DNA of 64,000 nt from Kaistia soli DSM 19436 (GCF_900129325.1 NZ_FQUP01000002.1:326668-390667); one strand, 5' to 3'; positions 16,536-24,998 are shown, counted from the first letter of the stretch. Translations and numbers: made by a program. Notes: generated by a model from the letters alone, not told the origin.

Positions 16536-17926
16536 GGCCGCTGGTTAGCCTCCGAGAGGCCATGGCCGACCCGGCATTGCTCGGCGGCGCCATTCCCGGT
16601 GAGTCTTGGTTGCCCTGGCGCACGCTCCTCATCGCCGCGATGGGAGAGCCGCTCACGGATGACGAGCGGACGATCTTCACCGCGTTGACGGGCCGCGATA
16701 TCGAGCCTCTGGAGCAGGTTGAGGAGCTCTGGTGCATCGTCGGCCGGCGCGGTGGCAAGACGCGGGCCGCGGGCACGCTGGCTGCCTATGTCGCCGGCCT
16801 CTGCGACCACAGCGACGCACTGGCGCCCGGTGAGCGTGGCGTGCTTCCGATCATGGCGGCGTCGACCGATCAGGCCACACGGGCATTCCACCATGTCGTC
16901 GGCATCCTGAACCATTCCCCGGTGCTGCGGTCGGAGGTGCAGGATCAGCTCTCCGATGTCATCCGCCTCGGAACAGCGATCGATGTGCAGATCCGGCCGG
17001 CGAACTTCCGGACCCTGCGCGGCATCACGGCCGTCGGCGCGATCGGTGACGAGGTGGCGTTCTGGTCCATCGAGGGCTCGGTCAATCCCGACAGCGAGAT
17101 CCTCGACGCCCTTCGCCCCGCGCTGGCGACCACCGGCGGGCCTTTGGTGGTGATCAGCTCTCCCTATGCGAGACGCGGCGAGCTCTGGGCAGCATACAAA
17201 CGGCACTACGGCCCGAAAGGCGATCCCCGCGTTCTGGTGGCCAAGGGACCGTCGCGAACGTTCAACCCGACGCTGAAGCAATCGGTGGTCGACCGGGCCT
17301 ATGAGCGCGATGCGGCTGTGGCTTCGGCCGAATATGGCGGCGAGTTCCGCACCGATGTTGAGGCGCTGCTGACCCGCGAGGCGGTCGAGGCCTGCGTTAG
17401 CCCGGGCGTCCGGGAGCGGGGGGCTGTGGCGTCGACCAGCTACTTCGCCTTCGTCGACCCTTCGGGCGGCAGCGCTGACAGCTTCACGATGTGCATCGGC
17501 CACCGAGATGATCGGGTTGTCGTCATTGACGCCATCCGGGAGCGGAAACCACCGTTCTCACCTGAAGGTGTTGTCGAGGAGTATTGCACGCTCCTCAAGA
17601 GCTATCGGGTCAATCGTGTCAGCGGTGATCGTTACGCTGGCGAATGGCCACGCGAGCAATTCCGTAAGCACGACATCCAATACGAGGTCGCGGTCAAGGC
17701 AAAGAGCGACCTTTATCGGGATCTGTTGCCCGTCCTGAACTCGCGCAACATCGACCTGCTCGATCATGACCGGCTCGTCACCCAGTTGATCGGTTTGGAG
17801 CGGCGCACGGCGCGCGGTGGCCGCGACAGCATCGACCATGCGCCAGGCGCCCATGACGACATCGCGAACGCGGTCGCCGGCTGCATCCAAGCCAAGCGCT
17901 CATTCAATTACGACTGGGTCGCATAA
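16532..17926 (+). CDS. terL: Phage terminase large subunit
   Basis: The 464-residue DNA packaging motor. The ATPase domain has Walker A GRRGGKT (residues 71-77), and a Walker B-like region in VGAIGDEVAFWS with the following SSPYARRG coupling motif. The nuclease domain has acidic metal-binding residues in FVDPSGG, SGDRYAGEWP and APGAHDDIANAVAG. All expected catalytic motifs are present. In a complete phage the portal gene would follow; here it does not. Confidence 0.93.
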   Translation: MRPLVSLREAMADPALLGGAIPGESWLPWRTLLIAAMGEPLTDDERTIFTALTGRDIEPLEQVEELWCIVGRRGGKTRAAGTLAAYVAGLCDHSDALAPGERGVLPIMAASTDQATRAFHHVVGILNHSPVLRSEVQDQLSDVIRLGTAIDVQIRPANFRTLRGITAVGAIGDEVAFWSIEGSVNPDSEILDALRPALATTGGPLVVISSPYARRGELWAAYKRHYGPKGDPRVLVAKGPSRTFNPTLKQSVVDRAYERDAAVASAEYGGEFRTDVEALLTREAVEACVSPGVRERGAVASTSYFAFVDPSGGSADSFTMCIGHRDDRVVVIDAIRERKPPFSPEGVVEEYCTLLKSYRVNRVSGDRYAGEWPREQFRKHDIQYEVAVKAKSDLYRDLLPVLNSRNIDLLDHDRLVTQLIGLERRTARGGRDSIDHAPGAHDDIANAVAGCIQAKRSFNYDWVA

Positions 17927-17936
17927 AGGAGCCCCC

Positions 17937-18572
17937 ATGACCGCCACCGCCCTTGCCACGAAGTCGCCGCCAGCCGCCGCACCCGCGAAGGCCGTCTTGC
18001 CGCCCGTCCTGTCGCTCGATGATCGGATCCGCGCCGCGCTCACGGACCATGCGGCATCGACCGTGATCGCTGAACTGGCCGCCGAGGTCGATGACGCCGT
18101 TGCCGCTGCGGAGAAGCACTATGCGGCAGCGAATGAACGGGCGATCGACCCGACCATTCCGGGCGAGGCCGTCGCCGAAGCGCGGCGTGTGATGGAAGAC
18201 AACGACTTCATCCGGCAGCGCATGCACGAGGCAGCGCGGCGTCTCAAGGATGAGCTCGACGTCGCGAAGGCGCGGGAGGCCGATGCGGCCCGACAGATCG
18301 AGGTCAGCGCCTTCTTCGCCGAGCGCGACCTGCTCATCCGGGATCTCCGCCAGCAATACGAGAACGCCGCCGGCGTCATTCTCAGCCTGCTCCGGCGGCT
18401 GCAGCGAAGCGATGCGGAGCTCGCCCGGCTCGGCCTCGGCCTTGATGCCGGCGCCGAGACAGGGGCGCGTGGCGTTCCGGCGCACTTCCACACGGCGAAT
18501 GGACCTGTGTCGCGCCTCTATGACGCCCGTCTGCCTCAGTTCTACGGCCACGGCTACCTCTGGCCGCGATGA
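17937..18572 (+). CDS. Hypothetical coiled-coil phage protein
   Basis: A 211-residue protein: Ala/Pro-rich N-terminus (residues 1-25), then long helices with coiled-coil character (IAELAAEVDDAVAAAEKHYAAANER; MHEAARRLKDELDVAKAREADAARQIE), and a C-terminal segment ending YGHGYLWPR. It starts 10 bases after terL with GGAG upstream. No portal, protease or capsid feature is present. It could be a minor head or scaffold-like protein, but this is only a guess from position. Confidence 0.6.
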   Translation: MTATALATKSPPAAAPAKAVLPPVLSLDDRIRAALTDHAASTVIAELAAEVDDAVAAAEKHYAAANERAIDPTIPGEAVAEARRVMEDNDFIRQRMHEAARRLKDELDVAKAREADAARQIEVSAFFAERDLLIRDLRQQYENAAGVILSLLRRLQRSDAELARLGLGLDAGAETGARGVPAHFHTANGPVSRLYDARLPQFYGHGYLWPR

Positions 18573-18669
18573 CATCACCGATCCGCGCCGGCGAGCGCGG
18601 TGAAGACGGGAGCGGGGCTCGGCGACGCGGGAACCGCTCCCTTCCAAATCCCAACCCAAGGAGATCGCG

Positions 18670-19077
18670 ATGGAGCGAAGAGCTAAGTTCTCACGAGATG
18701 GCCAGCTGATCGAGGACGACGACGACATCCTGCGGGATGGTCAGACCCTCCGTATCCCAGTGATGCTCCGCGACGGCAGCCCGGCGCCGGCCGGCACGCC
18801 TGCCGCCGACACACTGCCGCCCAACGTCACAGTCCTGGCCGACGGCTCGGCCCGGCACACCTTCGACGATGGCTCCGCTGTGCTGATGATGGGCGATGGC
18901 AGCCGCCGCTATCTCGACGCGGCCGGCAATCCCGCCAAGTCGTTGACACTGGTTCAGCAGGCACACGCCGAAGGTGCAGCCGGCCGGGCGGGGCTGATCG
19001 ATCGCCATGCCCATGTCGACGCGGCTCACCGCGCCTATGAGGCGAACCTCAACACCGCCTGGCGCAACGGCGCCTGA
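18670..19077 (+). CDS. Hypothetical phage protein
   Basis: A 135-residue protein with an acidic start (MERRAKFSRDGQLIEDDDD), a beta-rich middle with repeated DG motifs (LADGSARHTFDDGSAVLMMGDGSRRYLD), and a helical C-terminus. AAGGAG lies 7 bases upstream of the ATG. It sits between packaging and tail genes, where head and tail-tube genes would be expected, but has no recognisable feature of either. Confidence 0.6.
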   Translation: MERRAKFSRDGQLIEDDDDILRDGQTLRIPVMLRDGSPAPAGTPAADTLPPNVTVLADGSARHTFDDGSAVLMMGDGSRRYLDAAGNPAKSLTLVQQAHAEGAAGRAGLIDRHAHVDAAHRAYEANLNTAWRNGA

Positions 19078-19103
19078 ACCTCTCATCGAAGGGATCGACC
19101 ATC

Positions 19104-19541
19104 ATGGCTGAGAAGAAAATCAACGGGCGGACCTTCAAGGTGACGCCGATGCTGGCCTCCGAAGCGCTGGCGATGCAGGCGCGGCTGTTCAAGGCGATCG
19201 GACCGGCCATGCCGCGGCTGCCCGCCATTCTCGCTGGGCTCAAAGAAGATAGGCCGGCGGAGGCCCGTACCGCGGCCGAGGTCAGTTCCATCTCTGCCCT
19301 GGTCGAGATCCTCGGCGGCGCTCAGCCGGGCGAGACAACGGCGCTGGTCAAGGACATCTGCGAGAAGGCGATGATCCAGAGGCAGGGCGGCAACTTCGAA
19401 GATGTCGACCTCGATCATGACTTCACCGGCCACCTTGCCGATATCCCGGCCGTCGTGCTGTTCGTGCTCAAGGAGAACTTCTCCGATTTTTTCGGCGACG
19501 TGCTCAAGAGCGTTGGCAACCGGGCGCGGGCGGCGAGCTGA
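19104..19541 (+). CDS. Phage tail assembly chaperone (upstream frame)
   Basis: A 145-residue protein (MAEKKINGRTFKVTPMLASEAL start) with the composition and position of lambda G-type tail assembly chaperones: it lies just before the tape measure gene and would bind it during tail assembly. A T_TTT_TTC slippery heptamer near its 3' end (19487-19493) leads into an open -1 frame that ends exactly at the tape measure start. A minority of ribosomes would therefore make a longer G-T-like fusion. Confidence 0.82.
   Translation: MAEKKINGRTFKVTPMLASEALAMQARLFKAIGPAMPRLPAILAGLKEDRPAEARTAAEVSSISALVEILGGAQPGETTALVKDICEKAMIQRQGGNFEDVDLDHDFTGHLADIPAVVLFVLKENFSDFFGDVLKSVGNRARAAS
19487..19493 (+). promoter_or_regulatory. 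Programmed -1 frameshift slippery site T_TTT_TTC
   Basis: The heptamer TTTTTTC is in the correct phase (zero-frame codons TTT TTC) for tandem -1 slippage. The -1 frame then has no stop for 82 codons, up to the TGA at 19739-19741. This is the classical organisation of phage tail chaperone genes. No downstream stem-loop or pseudoknot was worked out. Confidence 0.75.
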
Positions 19542-19741
19542 GCGAGGCTGAGCTGCGCCGGGCCGCGCCGACGCTCGATCTCTTCCTGTGGCGGCCGGTG
19601 ATGGCCGACCCGCCGCTGTGCAGCCCGAGCGACTTGCGGACCTGGGTGACGCTCGGCGACCTGCTCGACATGCACGAGGCCCTCGATCTGAAGGCGTTCG
19701 CTGCCGAGAAGGCGGAGCGGGAAAGGGAACAGCGGCGATGA
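19493..19741 (+). CDS. Tail chaperone C-terminal extension (-1 frame)
   Basis: This is the part made only by -1 frameshifting. It reads RRRAQERWQPGAGGELSEAE, then RRAAPTLDLFLWRPVMADPP and a charged helical tail ending REREQRR. The predicted fusion is about 212 residues (130 zero-frame plus 82). The TGA stop overlaps the tape measure ATG as ATGA, which supports the frame being translated. In lambda the equivalent T domain recruits the tail tube protein. This region is not preceded by a good independent start. Confidence 0.72.
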   Translation, partial: RRRAQERWQPGAGGELSEAELRRAAPTLDLFLWRPVMADPPLCSPSDLRTWVTLGDLLDMHEALDLKAFAAEKAEREREQRR

Positions 19742-21678
19742 CCGTCATCGACGAACTCATTGCGATCCTCGGCTACAAGTTCGAGGGCGAGAAGGACGTC
19801 GCCCGCTTCAAGCAGGGCATCGACGGTGCCGAGAAGCGGCTGCGCAGCTTCGCCTCAGCCGTCACTGTCATCGGTGCCGCGATCACCACCGGCGTTGGGG
19901 CGATGTTCGCCCGATCGGTCATTCAGGTCGGCTCGCAGTTCGAGAACCTGCAGGTTCGGCTCGAATCTCTGGAAGGATCATCGGACAAGGCCAAGAAGGC
20001 GATGGATTGGGTGACGATCTTCGCGCAGAAGACGCCACTCTCACTCAAGGAGACCGCCGACGCCTATGCGATGCTGAAGACCTTCGGCATCGACCCGATG
20101 AACGGCTCGCTGCAGGCGGCCGTCGACACAATGGCGAAGAATGGCGGTTCAGCCGATTATCTCCAAGGCGTCATTCTCGGCCTCGGGCAGGCATGGACCA
20201 AGGAAAAGCTGCAGGGTGAGGAAGCGCTGCAGCTGATCGAGCGCGGCATTCCCGTCTGGGAACTGCTCTCGGAGGCGACGGGCAAATCCGCTGCCGAGCT
20301 GCAGAACCTGTCGCAGAAGGGCAGGCTCGGCCGGAAAGAGATCGCGCTCCTCATCGAGATGATGGAGAAGAAGTCTTTCGGCGCGTCGGAGAAGATGGCG
20401 AAGACCTGGTCCGGCGTCACCGGCCGGCTCGGCGACACCTGGACGATGTTCCTGAAGCGGATCGCCGATGCCGGCTTCTTCGACACGGCGAAGCGCCAGG
20501 TCGATCGGTTCTCCGACTTTCTCACGGAGCTCGCTGCCGACGGGCGGCTCGAACGCTGGGCGAGGACGCTGTCCGACGCGCTGTCGGCGGCTGCGGACGC
20601 TATCAGTCCCATTGCAAAGGGCATTGTGAAGGACGTCGGCACAATCGTCGATGCCTTCAAGAAGATGCCGGAGCTCAAATGGGCAATGTTGGCGCTCGGC
20701 GTCTTCATGTTCCCGACTGTTGCGGCCTTCGGGCTTCTCGCGCTGCTCGCCGATGATGTGCTGACCATGATGCGGGGCGGCAAGTCGATCATCGGCGACT
20801 TCTCCAGATGGCTGCAGGATCTCACCGGCATCGCCAAGAGCACCGCCGACGCGATCTCGCTGATCGGAGCCGCGATCCTCGCCGCCTTCATCTTCAAGCC
20901 GGCGCTGGCGAGGGCAGGGTTGGCTGCAGTCGGCGGCCTTGTCGGACTGGCAAGAGGCATCCTCGGCAGTGCGGCGCCGGCGGCCGCTCCCGCAGCTGCT
21001 CCGGCAGTCGCCCCTGCCGCTGCGGAGGCCGGCTTCCTGGCATGGGCCGGACGGGGGCTCGCGCGCTTCCTGGCGCCGATTGGTGTCGCCCTCGGCGTCG
21101 CGGAGCTGCTGAAGACCTTCGATCCCAAGGGAAACCTTTGGGGCCTGACGTCGGGCATCGACAAATGGATGAAGAAGAACACAGGCTTTGATCCGTCCAA
21201 CGTGACCCCGGACGGTTCGCAGCGCGGCACCTTCGGTCAGCGACTCGACGGCGGGCCGAACAAGGTCGATCTCTTCCGCGTCCCGGCCGCTGTCCCTGAT
21301 GGCGGACGAGACTACACGCTCGGGGCCTTCGGCGGCTTCCGGCAGCCAGGACAGGCACCTGTAGCGGGCGGGTTCAAGGGCGGCGATGTCTGGGTCGACA
21401 GGATGAACGCGGCGCTCGCCAAGCTCCCTGCCGTGTTCGAGATGGTGGACAAGATGTCGGGCGCGATGCCCGGATCGACGGCGCCGCAGGTGATGAATGA
21501 CAATCGCCAGGACAATCGCTCCACGACGGTCAACATCACGCAGAACATCGCGCAGGCCAGCGATGCGCCGCGCGCCGCGGCCGAGGCGACCGGACGCGCT
21601 GTTTCCGGGAGAGCCTCTTCGTTGTCGCAGCCGGCCAGAAAGGTCGATCCCGCCACAAATTGGGGAGGACCGCGCTGA
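19738..21678 (+). CDS. Phage tail tape measure protein
   Basis: A 646-residue protein that sets tail length and occupies the tail lumen. The N-terminal part has the tape measure signature (DVARFKQGIDGAEKRLRSFA...AITTGVGAMFARSVIQVGSQFENLQVRLESLEGSSDKAKKAMDW), with hydrophobic segments at about 320-345, 375-400 and 440-480 and an Ala/Pro-rich linker near 420. The ATG at 19738 overlaps the stop of the frameshifted chaperone; an apparent extension to 19588 is that gene read in another frame. The protein is short for this family, implying a short tail or internal loss. Confidence 0.88.
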   Translation: MTVIDELIAILGYKFEGEKDVARFKQGIDGAEKRLRSFASAVTVIGAAITTGVGAMFARSVIQVGSQFENLQVRLESLEGSSDKAKKAMDWVTIFAQKTPLSLKETADAYAMLKTFGIDPMNGSLQAAVDTMAKNGGSADYLQGVILGLGQAWTKEKLQGEEALQLIERGIPVWELLSEATGKSAAELQNLSQKGRLGRKEIALLIEMMEKKSFGASEKMAKTWSGVTGRLGDTWTMFLKRIADAGFFDTAKRQVDRFSDFLTELAADGRLERWARTLSDALSAAADAISPIAKGIVKDVGTIVDAFKKMPELKWAMLALGVFMFPTVAAFGLLALLADDVLTMMRGGKSIIGDFSRWLQDLTGIAKSTADAISLIGAAILAAFIFKPALARAGLAAVGGLVGLARGILGSAAPAAAPAAAPAVAPAAAEAGFLAWAGRGLARFLAPIGVALGVAELLKTFDPKGNLWGLTSGIDKWMKKNTGFDPSNVTPDGSQRGTFGQRLDGGPNKVDLFRVPAAVPDGGRDYTLGAFGGFRQPGQAPVAGGFKGGDVWVDRMNAALAKLPAVFEMVDKMSGAMPGSTAPQVMNDNRQDNRSTTVNITQNIAQASDAPRAAAEATGRAVSGRASSLSQPARKVDPATNWGGPR

Positions 21679-22169
21679 TGGGCTTCTATGCCAAGGTGAT
21701 CCGTCGGAGCGGCGGCGGATTGAAGAAGCTCTTCGTGCCGAAGCGGCGGCGGTCCATCGTCAAGGTCGGCTTCCCCGCCGGAGAGGTCAAATCATCGGTC
21801 ATCATGCGGGCGATCTACAACGAGTTCGGCACGCGCGGATCCGGCAAAGGATTCAAGACGGAGCGAGGCGGCGGGTTCGGCGGACCTATTCCTGAGCGGC
21901 CGTTCCTCCGCAACGCCATGCGCGAGAACCGCGATGCCTACCGCGCGGCGATGAGGGCCGCAGCGCGCAGGATCTTCGCCAAGAAGCTGCCCGTAGGCGA
22001 GGAACTGCGCCGGCTCGGCGTCAAGGCGCAGGGCGACGTGCAAAAGTCTATCCAGACACTGACTTCGCCCCCGAATAGTCCGCTCACAATCGCATTGAAG
22101 GGCTCTGACAAGCCGTTGATCGACACGGGTGAGATGGGGCAGGCAGTCACCTTCAAGGTCGAGGAGTAA
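21678..22169 (+). CDS. HK97 gp10-like/virion morphogenesis protein
   Basis: A 163-residue basic protein starting at an ATG that overlaps the tape measure stop by one base. The pattern AIYNEFGTRGSGKG...PERPFLRNAMREN...ELRRLGVKAQGDVQKSIQTL...PLIDTGEMGQAVTFKV is the shape seen in HK97-gp10/gpG-like tail completion proteins: NEFGT, PERPFLR and a closing DTG segment. The position after the tape measure is unusual for HK97-type phages but occurs in other tailed phages. Confidence 0.7.
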   Translation: MGFYAKVIRRSGGGLKKLFVPKRRRSIVKVGFPAGEVKSSVIMRAIYNEFGTRGSGKGFKTERGGGFGGPIPERPFLRNAMRENRDAYRAAMRAAARRIFAKKLPVGEELRRLGVKAQGDVQKSIQTLTSPPNSPLTIALKGSDKPLIDTGEMGQAVTFKVEE

Positions 22170-22175
22170 CCCGCC

Positions 22176-22781
22176 ATGCCCGCCATCATCTTCTCGCGCG
22201 CAATCGGCCCCGTTGCCGTTGATGTCGTGCTCTCCGAAGCCCATGAGAGCCGTCTGTCGATCACGAAAAACCCGATCGAGGCAGGCGCCGATGTCGCGGA
22301 CCACGCCTATGTCGAGCCAAAGCGACTGACGCTCGATTTCGCGGCAGCCGGCGCGGCTCTGACCTATGCAGCGCTGGTCCGCTTCCAGGAGAGCCGCCAG
22401 CCCTTCACGGTGGTCTCCGGTCTGTTCATCTACGACAATATGCTGATCGAGGTCCTGACAGCCGACCGCGACCCCGACACCGCATTTATCTTAAAAGGTC
22501 GCGCCGTTCTCAGCGAGGCGATCATCGTCGAAACTGCCTATGCGCAGTCCGAAGACACGGGTTCGCAGAAGTCTGGGCAGGCGGGCGGCAAGAAGTCGAC
22601 CAATGCCGCAAAGCCTTCCTCCGGTCGTTCTGGTGATGCTGTGACTGCTGATCGTGCTTCCGGCACGGTGGCGCGAGGCGACGCGACCTCATCGGCTTCC
22701 TCGACTGCGGAAGATCAGTCGGCGCTCTATCGCCTGAAGTACGGATCTTCGGCAGCGAGAGTGGGCAGAGGGGATCTCTGA
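22176..22781 (+). CDS. Dit-like tail/baseplate protein
   Basis: A 201-residue protein. The first 130 residues resemble the N-terminal domain of Dit-like tail proteins: VVLSEAHESRLSITKNPIEAGADVADHAYVEPKRLTLDF, then an all-beta pattern through AILKGRAVLSEA. The rest is a Ser/Lys/Gln-rich low-complexity linker ending in SALYRLKYGSSAARVG. Dit proteins form the hub at the tail tip. It starts 6 bases after the previous gene. Confidence 0.72.
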   Translation: MPAIIFSRAIGPVAVDVVLSEAHESRLSITKNPIEAGADVADHAYVEPKRLTLDFAAAGAALTYAALVRFQESRQPFTVVSGLFIYDNMLIEVLTADRDPDTAFILKGRAVLSEAIIVETAYAQSEDTGSQKSGQAGGKKSTNAAKPSSGRSGDAVTADRASGTVARGDATSSASSTAEDQSALYRLKYGSSAARVGRGDL

Positions 22782-22782
22782 C

Positions 22783-23112
22783 ATGCTGCAAGCCGCTCGT
22801 GCCATCGATCGCTTCGCCGTTCCGCTGACGCTCTACCAGACGCAGCCGACGACCTATGTCAACCACAAGCCGGTGACGCATGACCCGATCGAGATTGCGA
22901 TCCGTGGCGTCATCCAGCCCGCCAAGGGCAACCAGATGCAGGACATGCCGGAAGGCGTCAGGATCGACGCCGGATGGCTGCTGTGGACCCGGGCCGAGGT
23001 CGGCGAGGGCGACATCGTCGCTGACGCCGCGGGTCTCCGCTACCGCGCCATGTGGCTTTGTCCGCGCGCGGAAGGCGGGTTCGTGCGGGCGGTGCTGGAG
23101 AGGTTTCGATAG
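22783..23112 (+). CDS. Hypothetical phage structural protein
   Basis: A 109-residue protein following the Dit-like gene by one base. It has a beta-rich pattern (PLTLYQTQPTTYVNHKPVTHDPIEIAIRGVIQPA...EGDIVADAAGLRYRAMWLCPRAEGGFVRAVLERF) like small phage neck or tail-completion proteins, but no exact family was recognised. It is the last recognisable morphogenesis gene; baseplate, fibre and lysis genes that should follow are missing. Confidence 0.65.
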   Translation: MLQAARAIDRFAVPLTLYQTQPTTYVNHKPVTHDPIEIAIRGVIQPAKGNQMQDMPEGVRIDAGWLLWTRAEVGEGDIVADAAGLRYRAMWLCPRAEGGFVRAVLERFR

Positions 23113-23161
23113 GGATCCGGAATGCGGGCCCCATCGCGGACTAGAAAGACCCGCGGGCAGG

Positions 23162-23473
23162 ATGGAAATGCGGCTTTTCCTGCGCCAAGCTACAGCGATG
23201 AGAATACCACCCGGCTTCCGTGAACTTTGCTCTGGGCTCCATCAGGATGCCCTCTACCTGGCGCAAGGTAGCGTTGAACGCCTTGCTGCCAATTGCATCA
23301 GTTTTGTCCGGCAAGAACACAGGGCTGACCTCCGTGAATTCCTACGCATCGAACTGGCGGTCCGAACAGCGAGCGAGCTGAAGGGAGTTATCAAGCGACA
23401 GAAGCCCGACATTTTCTTTTCCTCTTCCGCGGCGAGAACCTTTCTGGAAAATGTCTATCAGCGCCTTGATTAA
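23162..23473 (+). CDS. Hypothetical protein (no family recognised)
   Basis: A 103-residue protein with good codon-like composition (MEMRLFLRQATAMRIPPGFRE start; IKRQKPDIFFSSSAARTFLE near the end). An ATG at 23168 is an alternative start. It is outside the morphogenesis block and less GC-rich. Its size and the xIPxGFxELCSGLHQDA pattern resemble small standalone proteins, but I cannot name a family. It could be a moron gene. Confidence 0.5.
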   Translation: MEMRLFLRQATAMRIPPGFRELCSGLHQDALYLAQGSVERLAANCISFVRQEHRADLREFLRIELAVRTASELKGVIKRQKPDIFFSSSAARTFLENVYQRLD

Positions 23474-23941
23474 TCAAATATCCGGCCTAGTTCGGCGCGC
23501 GATGTACGGCCTGGGCCGAGATGGCCGACGCTTCAATTCGTTGTGCCCGAGCTCGTCAAGGAGCGGCCGGAAAATGCGATTGAGCTCTGGTCCGAAACCA
23601 TCAAGAAGGTCTCCAATGTCCTCGCCGCGTTTCCCGAGCTCGAGGCGCGCGGCGGAGCGCTCCTGGACCAGTTCGAGGCGCTAGACCTCGCTCGGCTGCG
23701 TCTACGCGCCAAGCAGGTCGCCATAGGCCGGATCGCCGCCCATGAGGCTCTTGCCGTGCTTCTGATCGATGCTCTTGGGCCCGAGTTGCCGCAGGTCGAT
23801 CCTGTCCCGGTCAAGCGGAAGATGACGGTGAAAGAGAAGAAGGCGCGGGAGGCGGCGGCTCGGCGGAGAGCAAGGCGGTCGACGCATTCCGCGCCAGATC
23901 CGGCCGCCTCCGCGAATTCAGCCCAGCTTCCGGGCGGGTAA
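23474..23941 (+). pseudogene. 5'-truncated helical protein remnant
   Basis: An open frame from a stop at 23471-23473 to 23941 that reads plausibly coding (PTLQFVVPELVKERPENAIE, then helical sequence) even upstream of its first start codon, a GTG at 23543. This suggests a gene that lost its 5' end. The product from the GTG would be 132 residues, helical, with a Lys/Arg-rich stretch (KRKMTVKEKKAREAAARRRA). Function is unknown; it may still be translated. Confidence 0.4.
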
Positions 23942-24376
23942 CGTGCGAGACAGGCTCAGAGCGACGGATCGAGTCAAATATGTCCAAGTCGTCTGTCATG
24001 GAAGTTTGATTCTGGTGCCTCCGCCCGTTCAGCGCATCGAAGATCAGGAACACGCAATGCGGGCGCCTAAGGGCTTCGCCGGTCGTCGGCCACATATCAA
24101 CCGGCTCGTTTAAGCCAAGGCGCTTCACCTCCGAAAGCCGGTGAAGCTGAGCCTTCCGTTTTGGCATCGATCGTTTTGGGAACGGAACAATCCGCGATAG
24201 CTGCGACATTCTGACTCGGAAACGTGATTGGACGATCGAGTCAGCAGCGCGCTATTTGTTGTTCGACGTAGTTGACACGGTAATATTCTGCCTGCCGTGG
24301 GTTCGCATCACCAGTTTCGGAGGAACCGCGAACGCATACCTAGGGGTTCACTTGGCAGGCCCCGACTACGTCGCAA
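23942..24376. other. Region without a convincing gene
   Basis: About 435 bases inside the element with mixed, lower GC. A minus-strand frame (24209-23811) begins plausibly (MSQLSRIVPFPKRS) but ends as antisense of the preceding gene. No repeats, RNA genes or clear promoters were identified. Confidence 0.4.
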
Positions 24377-24405
24377 AAAACAGCGCCTCCTCCGGGCGCT
24401 GTTTT
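24377..24405. terminator. Bidirectional intrinsic terminator
   Basis: AAAACAGCGCC (24377-24387), a 7-base loop, and GGCGCTGTTTT (24395-24405) form a perfect 11-bp stem with A and T tracts at its base, so it can work in either direction. It ends two bases from the stop of the minus-strand gene at 24407-24844, for which it is the natural terminator. Confidence 0.8.
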
Positions 24406-24406
24406 G

Positions 24407-24844
24407 CTATCCGCGATGGTTCTGAAGGACCGCGCCTCGAACTAGATGGGATCTTGTCTGCCGCTTTCGGCATCGGTGAAACGTCTGGACCCACACCTCG
24501 CAGTTGTTCACGATCTTCAATGAAACCGAATATCGATGCGCAAGAGCCGGGCTGAGGTAGTTCACAATCACGAACCTAGGTTTATCTCGCTCCTGGACGA
24601 TCAGCCCGTTTCTGATGGCGAACGGCATAACCAGCATCTCCAAGCGGGATATCTGAGGGTGATCCCGCTCGATGTGATCTAGCGCGGAAAGCGCCATATA
24701 GACGTTGGGTGTGGCGAGGCGCAGCGCATTGCTGACAGCGGGGCGGAATTCCCCGACATGGATAGGGTCACGCAAGCCGCGAGAAAGGGCGTTTATGTCT
24801 TCAAGCGTTAGCGACACCAATAACGCACTCAGCCAGGCCGACAA
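24407..24844 (-). CDS. Hypothetical protein, possible PBECR-type nuclease
   Basis: A 145-residue protein if started at TTG 24844; a GTG at 24817 (VSLTLEDINALSRGL) gives 136 residues. The C-terminal half (NGLIVQERDKPRFVIVNYLS, then RYSVSLKIVNNCEVWVQTFH, then RCRKRQ) resembles the small barnase/EndoU/colicin/RelE-like (PBECR) nucleases carried by prophages: a helix, two beta strands, and a basic end. The resemblance is by eye only. A strong terminator follows directly, supporting expression. Its 5' end overlaps the divergent gene at 24795. Confidence 0.5.
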   Translation of the reverse strand: MSAWLSALLVSLTLEDINALSRGLRDPIHVGEFRPAVSNALRLATPNVYMALSALDHIERDHPQISRLEMLVMPFAIRNGLIVQERDKPRFVIVNYLSPALAHRYSVSLKIVNNCEVWVQTFHRCRKRQTRSHLVRGAVLQNHRG

Positions 24845-24998
24845 GTTTCAGAAAGCGGCGAGAGAGGCCGAAACAGACGACAGCGCAGAGGCCTTTGACG
24901 CTGTTCTGAAGCGGGTAGCAAATGGCAAAGCCGAGAAAAAACGGCCGCCCCTAAGGGCGACCGCCATGACGATTAGGCAGCGCGTTAACGCCGCTTGA
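24795..24998 (+). CDS. Small hypothetical protein
   Basis: A 67-residue protein (MSSSVSDTNNALSQADKFQK start) with AREAETDDSAEAFDAVLKRVA and a basic C-terminus. AAAGGG lies 5 bases upstream of the ATG. Short proteins with this layout are common in rhizobial mobile elements. It overlaps the minus-strand genes on both sides: 50 bases at its 5' end and 14 bases at its 3' end. Function is unknown. Confidence 0.5.
   Translation: MSSSVSDTNNALSQADKFQKAAREAETDDSAEAFDAVLKRVANGKAEKKRPPLRATAMTIRQRVNAA

Noticed and set aside
19588-19737. Upstream extension of the tape measure frame
   Set aside because: It overlaps the frameshifted chaperone product; the ATG at 19738 overlapping its stop is the better start.
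23811-24209. 132-residue minus-strand frame beginning MSQLSRIVPFPKRS
   Set aside because: The second half is a Pro/Ser-rich antisense of the 23543 frame, and no motif or good ribosome site was seen.
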